From Henricia sp. BOLD:AAB3569 (Eukaryota > Echinodermata > Asteroidea > Spinulosida > Echinasteridae): 64,000 nucleotides of DNA. Under the pieces are notes generated by a model that was not told where the DNA came from, searched no databases, and was given only the letters and a program-made list of their open reading frames with translations. The translations under genes were made by a program, and so were the position numbers. The stretch covers positions 744,001 through 808,000 of the forward strand of contig JBBELK010000482.1 in the NCBI GenBank assembly GCA_037783545.1, in the 5' to 3' direction. Positions 63,017 through 64,000 of this stretch are shown one piece after another. Numbering within the stretch: position 1 is the first letter of the stretch; each line of letters starts with the position of its first letter.

Positions 63017-64000
63017 CGAGGCATATTGAAAGCATACAACATATATACAATGTAAAGATTGTGTCAACATCAAGGTCATGAATTAACCAATTATAGTATT
63101 ACTGTATTTTACTTACGGTTTGCTTGCAGGCACGCCCTCCATTTAAACTAAGTGTCCACCCATCTAAATACTTTAAAAAGAGAACATAACGTACACACAA
63201 CACAAAACGATGCCTGTGTGGTATTTAAACACCCAAAATTACTTTATATGGTTTGCATATGCATGATCAATAATATACAGAGTTATCGAACAGTGTTAAT
63301 TCAAAATTCCAATCAAGTCATCAATACACATACGTATGTTTATACTACATTAGATGCACCCTACCGTTTTTCTGCCGCATATTCCAGAATTCGTTGCTTC
63401 CTGCTCAACAGAGAAAGCGCTTAAAGTGATCAGCAAACTTAAACACTGCCATTAAAAGTACGATCATATCTACATGATGCGCCGCATGGGGCTTCAACGC
63501 GTTCATACAAAAAACAACATACTGTACACAATAAAACCGTTCAAATGTCACCGATTACTTTTCGCAATTATTAAAGACTTCGTCAGAAGAAATACGATGC
63601 TAATCCTCAATTTATGATAAATTTCTGGGCGTGGAAGTAAACTACAAGCAACGAAAAAAAATATAAAATTCACTAATTTCCAAAATACCTGCAATTCATT
63701 ATCAATGGCAAAGAGAAGTTATAAACAAGATTTAAATGATACAGTTGGCACATATTAACGACCCATCACTTACAACACGCCCCAACGTGGGCGCGGAAGG
63801 GCATCTCCATTCTTGCGTAGCACGACGACCTTGTAGAACAAACTCGCGTCTACTCGCTGGGATGTCATTCACTTCCGCCTCCACTCAACCAAAATACACA
63901 TTTCAGGCAAATTTTAAACAAGCATAGTTCCCTTGTTTTCTCAAAAACATACTAGAGGTGGTATTGAAACAAATGAATTGCGCCGCTTGTTCGAATTCAA
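63017..64000. other. Right edge, no gene established
   Basis: No conserved exon was seen on either strand. A possible minus-strand first exon at 63113-63145 (M-E-G-V-P-A-S-K-P, then GTAAGT) is too short to support. Confidence 0.3.

Overview
This is animal nuclear DNA. It has short, widely spaced exons with GT-AG introns and no operons, and it is packed with small DNA transposons, tRNA-derived SINEs and pieces of non-LTR retrotransposons. The AT-rich background, the very frequent ACATGT words and the density of palindromic elements suggest a marine invertebrate, possibly an echinoderm or related deuterostome. That is an inference, because no ribosomal or mitochondrial marker is present.

Two host genes can be read with confidence, both on the minus strand. 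At the left edge are four consecutive coding exons of the Rab geranylgeranyltransferase beta subunit (RABGGTB; 4205 down to 461). The 3' part lies beyond base 1 and the start-codon exon was not identified. From 46001 down to 15584 runs a complete seven-exon TRAF3-like signalling adaptor: RING, TRAF-type zinc fingers, coiled coil and MATH domain, with exon phases that join into about 582 residues. Almost everything between 16.7 and 45.8 kb is therefore TRAF intron. About 5.5 kb downstream lies a second copy of the terminal TRAF exon (9083 to about 10060). Its MATH domain is open and well conserved, but its upstream half is broken.

Two introns hold unusual material. The 11 kb intron between 16.7 and 28.0 kb contains a diverged 2 to 2.5 kb duplication (about 18.98-20.85 and 21.98-24.45 kb). 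Each copy carries a very short acidic serine-rich ORF (27 and 29 codons) on the minus strand, and opposite it a conserved splice-donor-like block on the plus strand. The next intron holds an 840 bp fold-back element built of ACGT arrays, plus several nested transposons.

The right-hand third (46-64 kb) is almost entirely mobile DNA. It contains a 5'-truncated non-LTR retrotransposon of the restriction-like-endonuclease type with an unusual Tudor-like insert in its reverse transcriptase, a LINE 3' fragment frameshifted at a homopolymer, and a Tc1/mariner N-terminal fragment. A nearly continuous train of TTAA-flanked elements runs from 58.0 to 61.0 kb. Three elements share TAGCC termini and perfect 9-bp target duplications. 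No CRISPR, prokaryotic or viral gene was seen. Full transposases for the small elements are absent, so they must be mobilised in trans.
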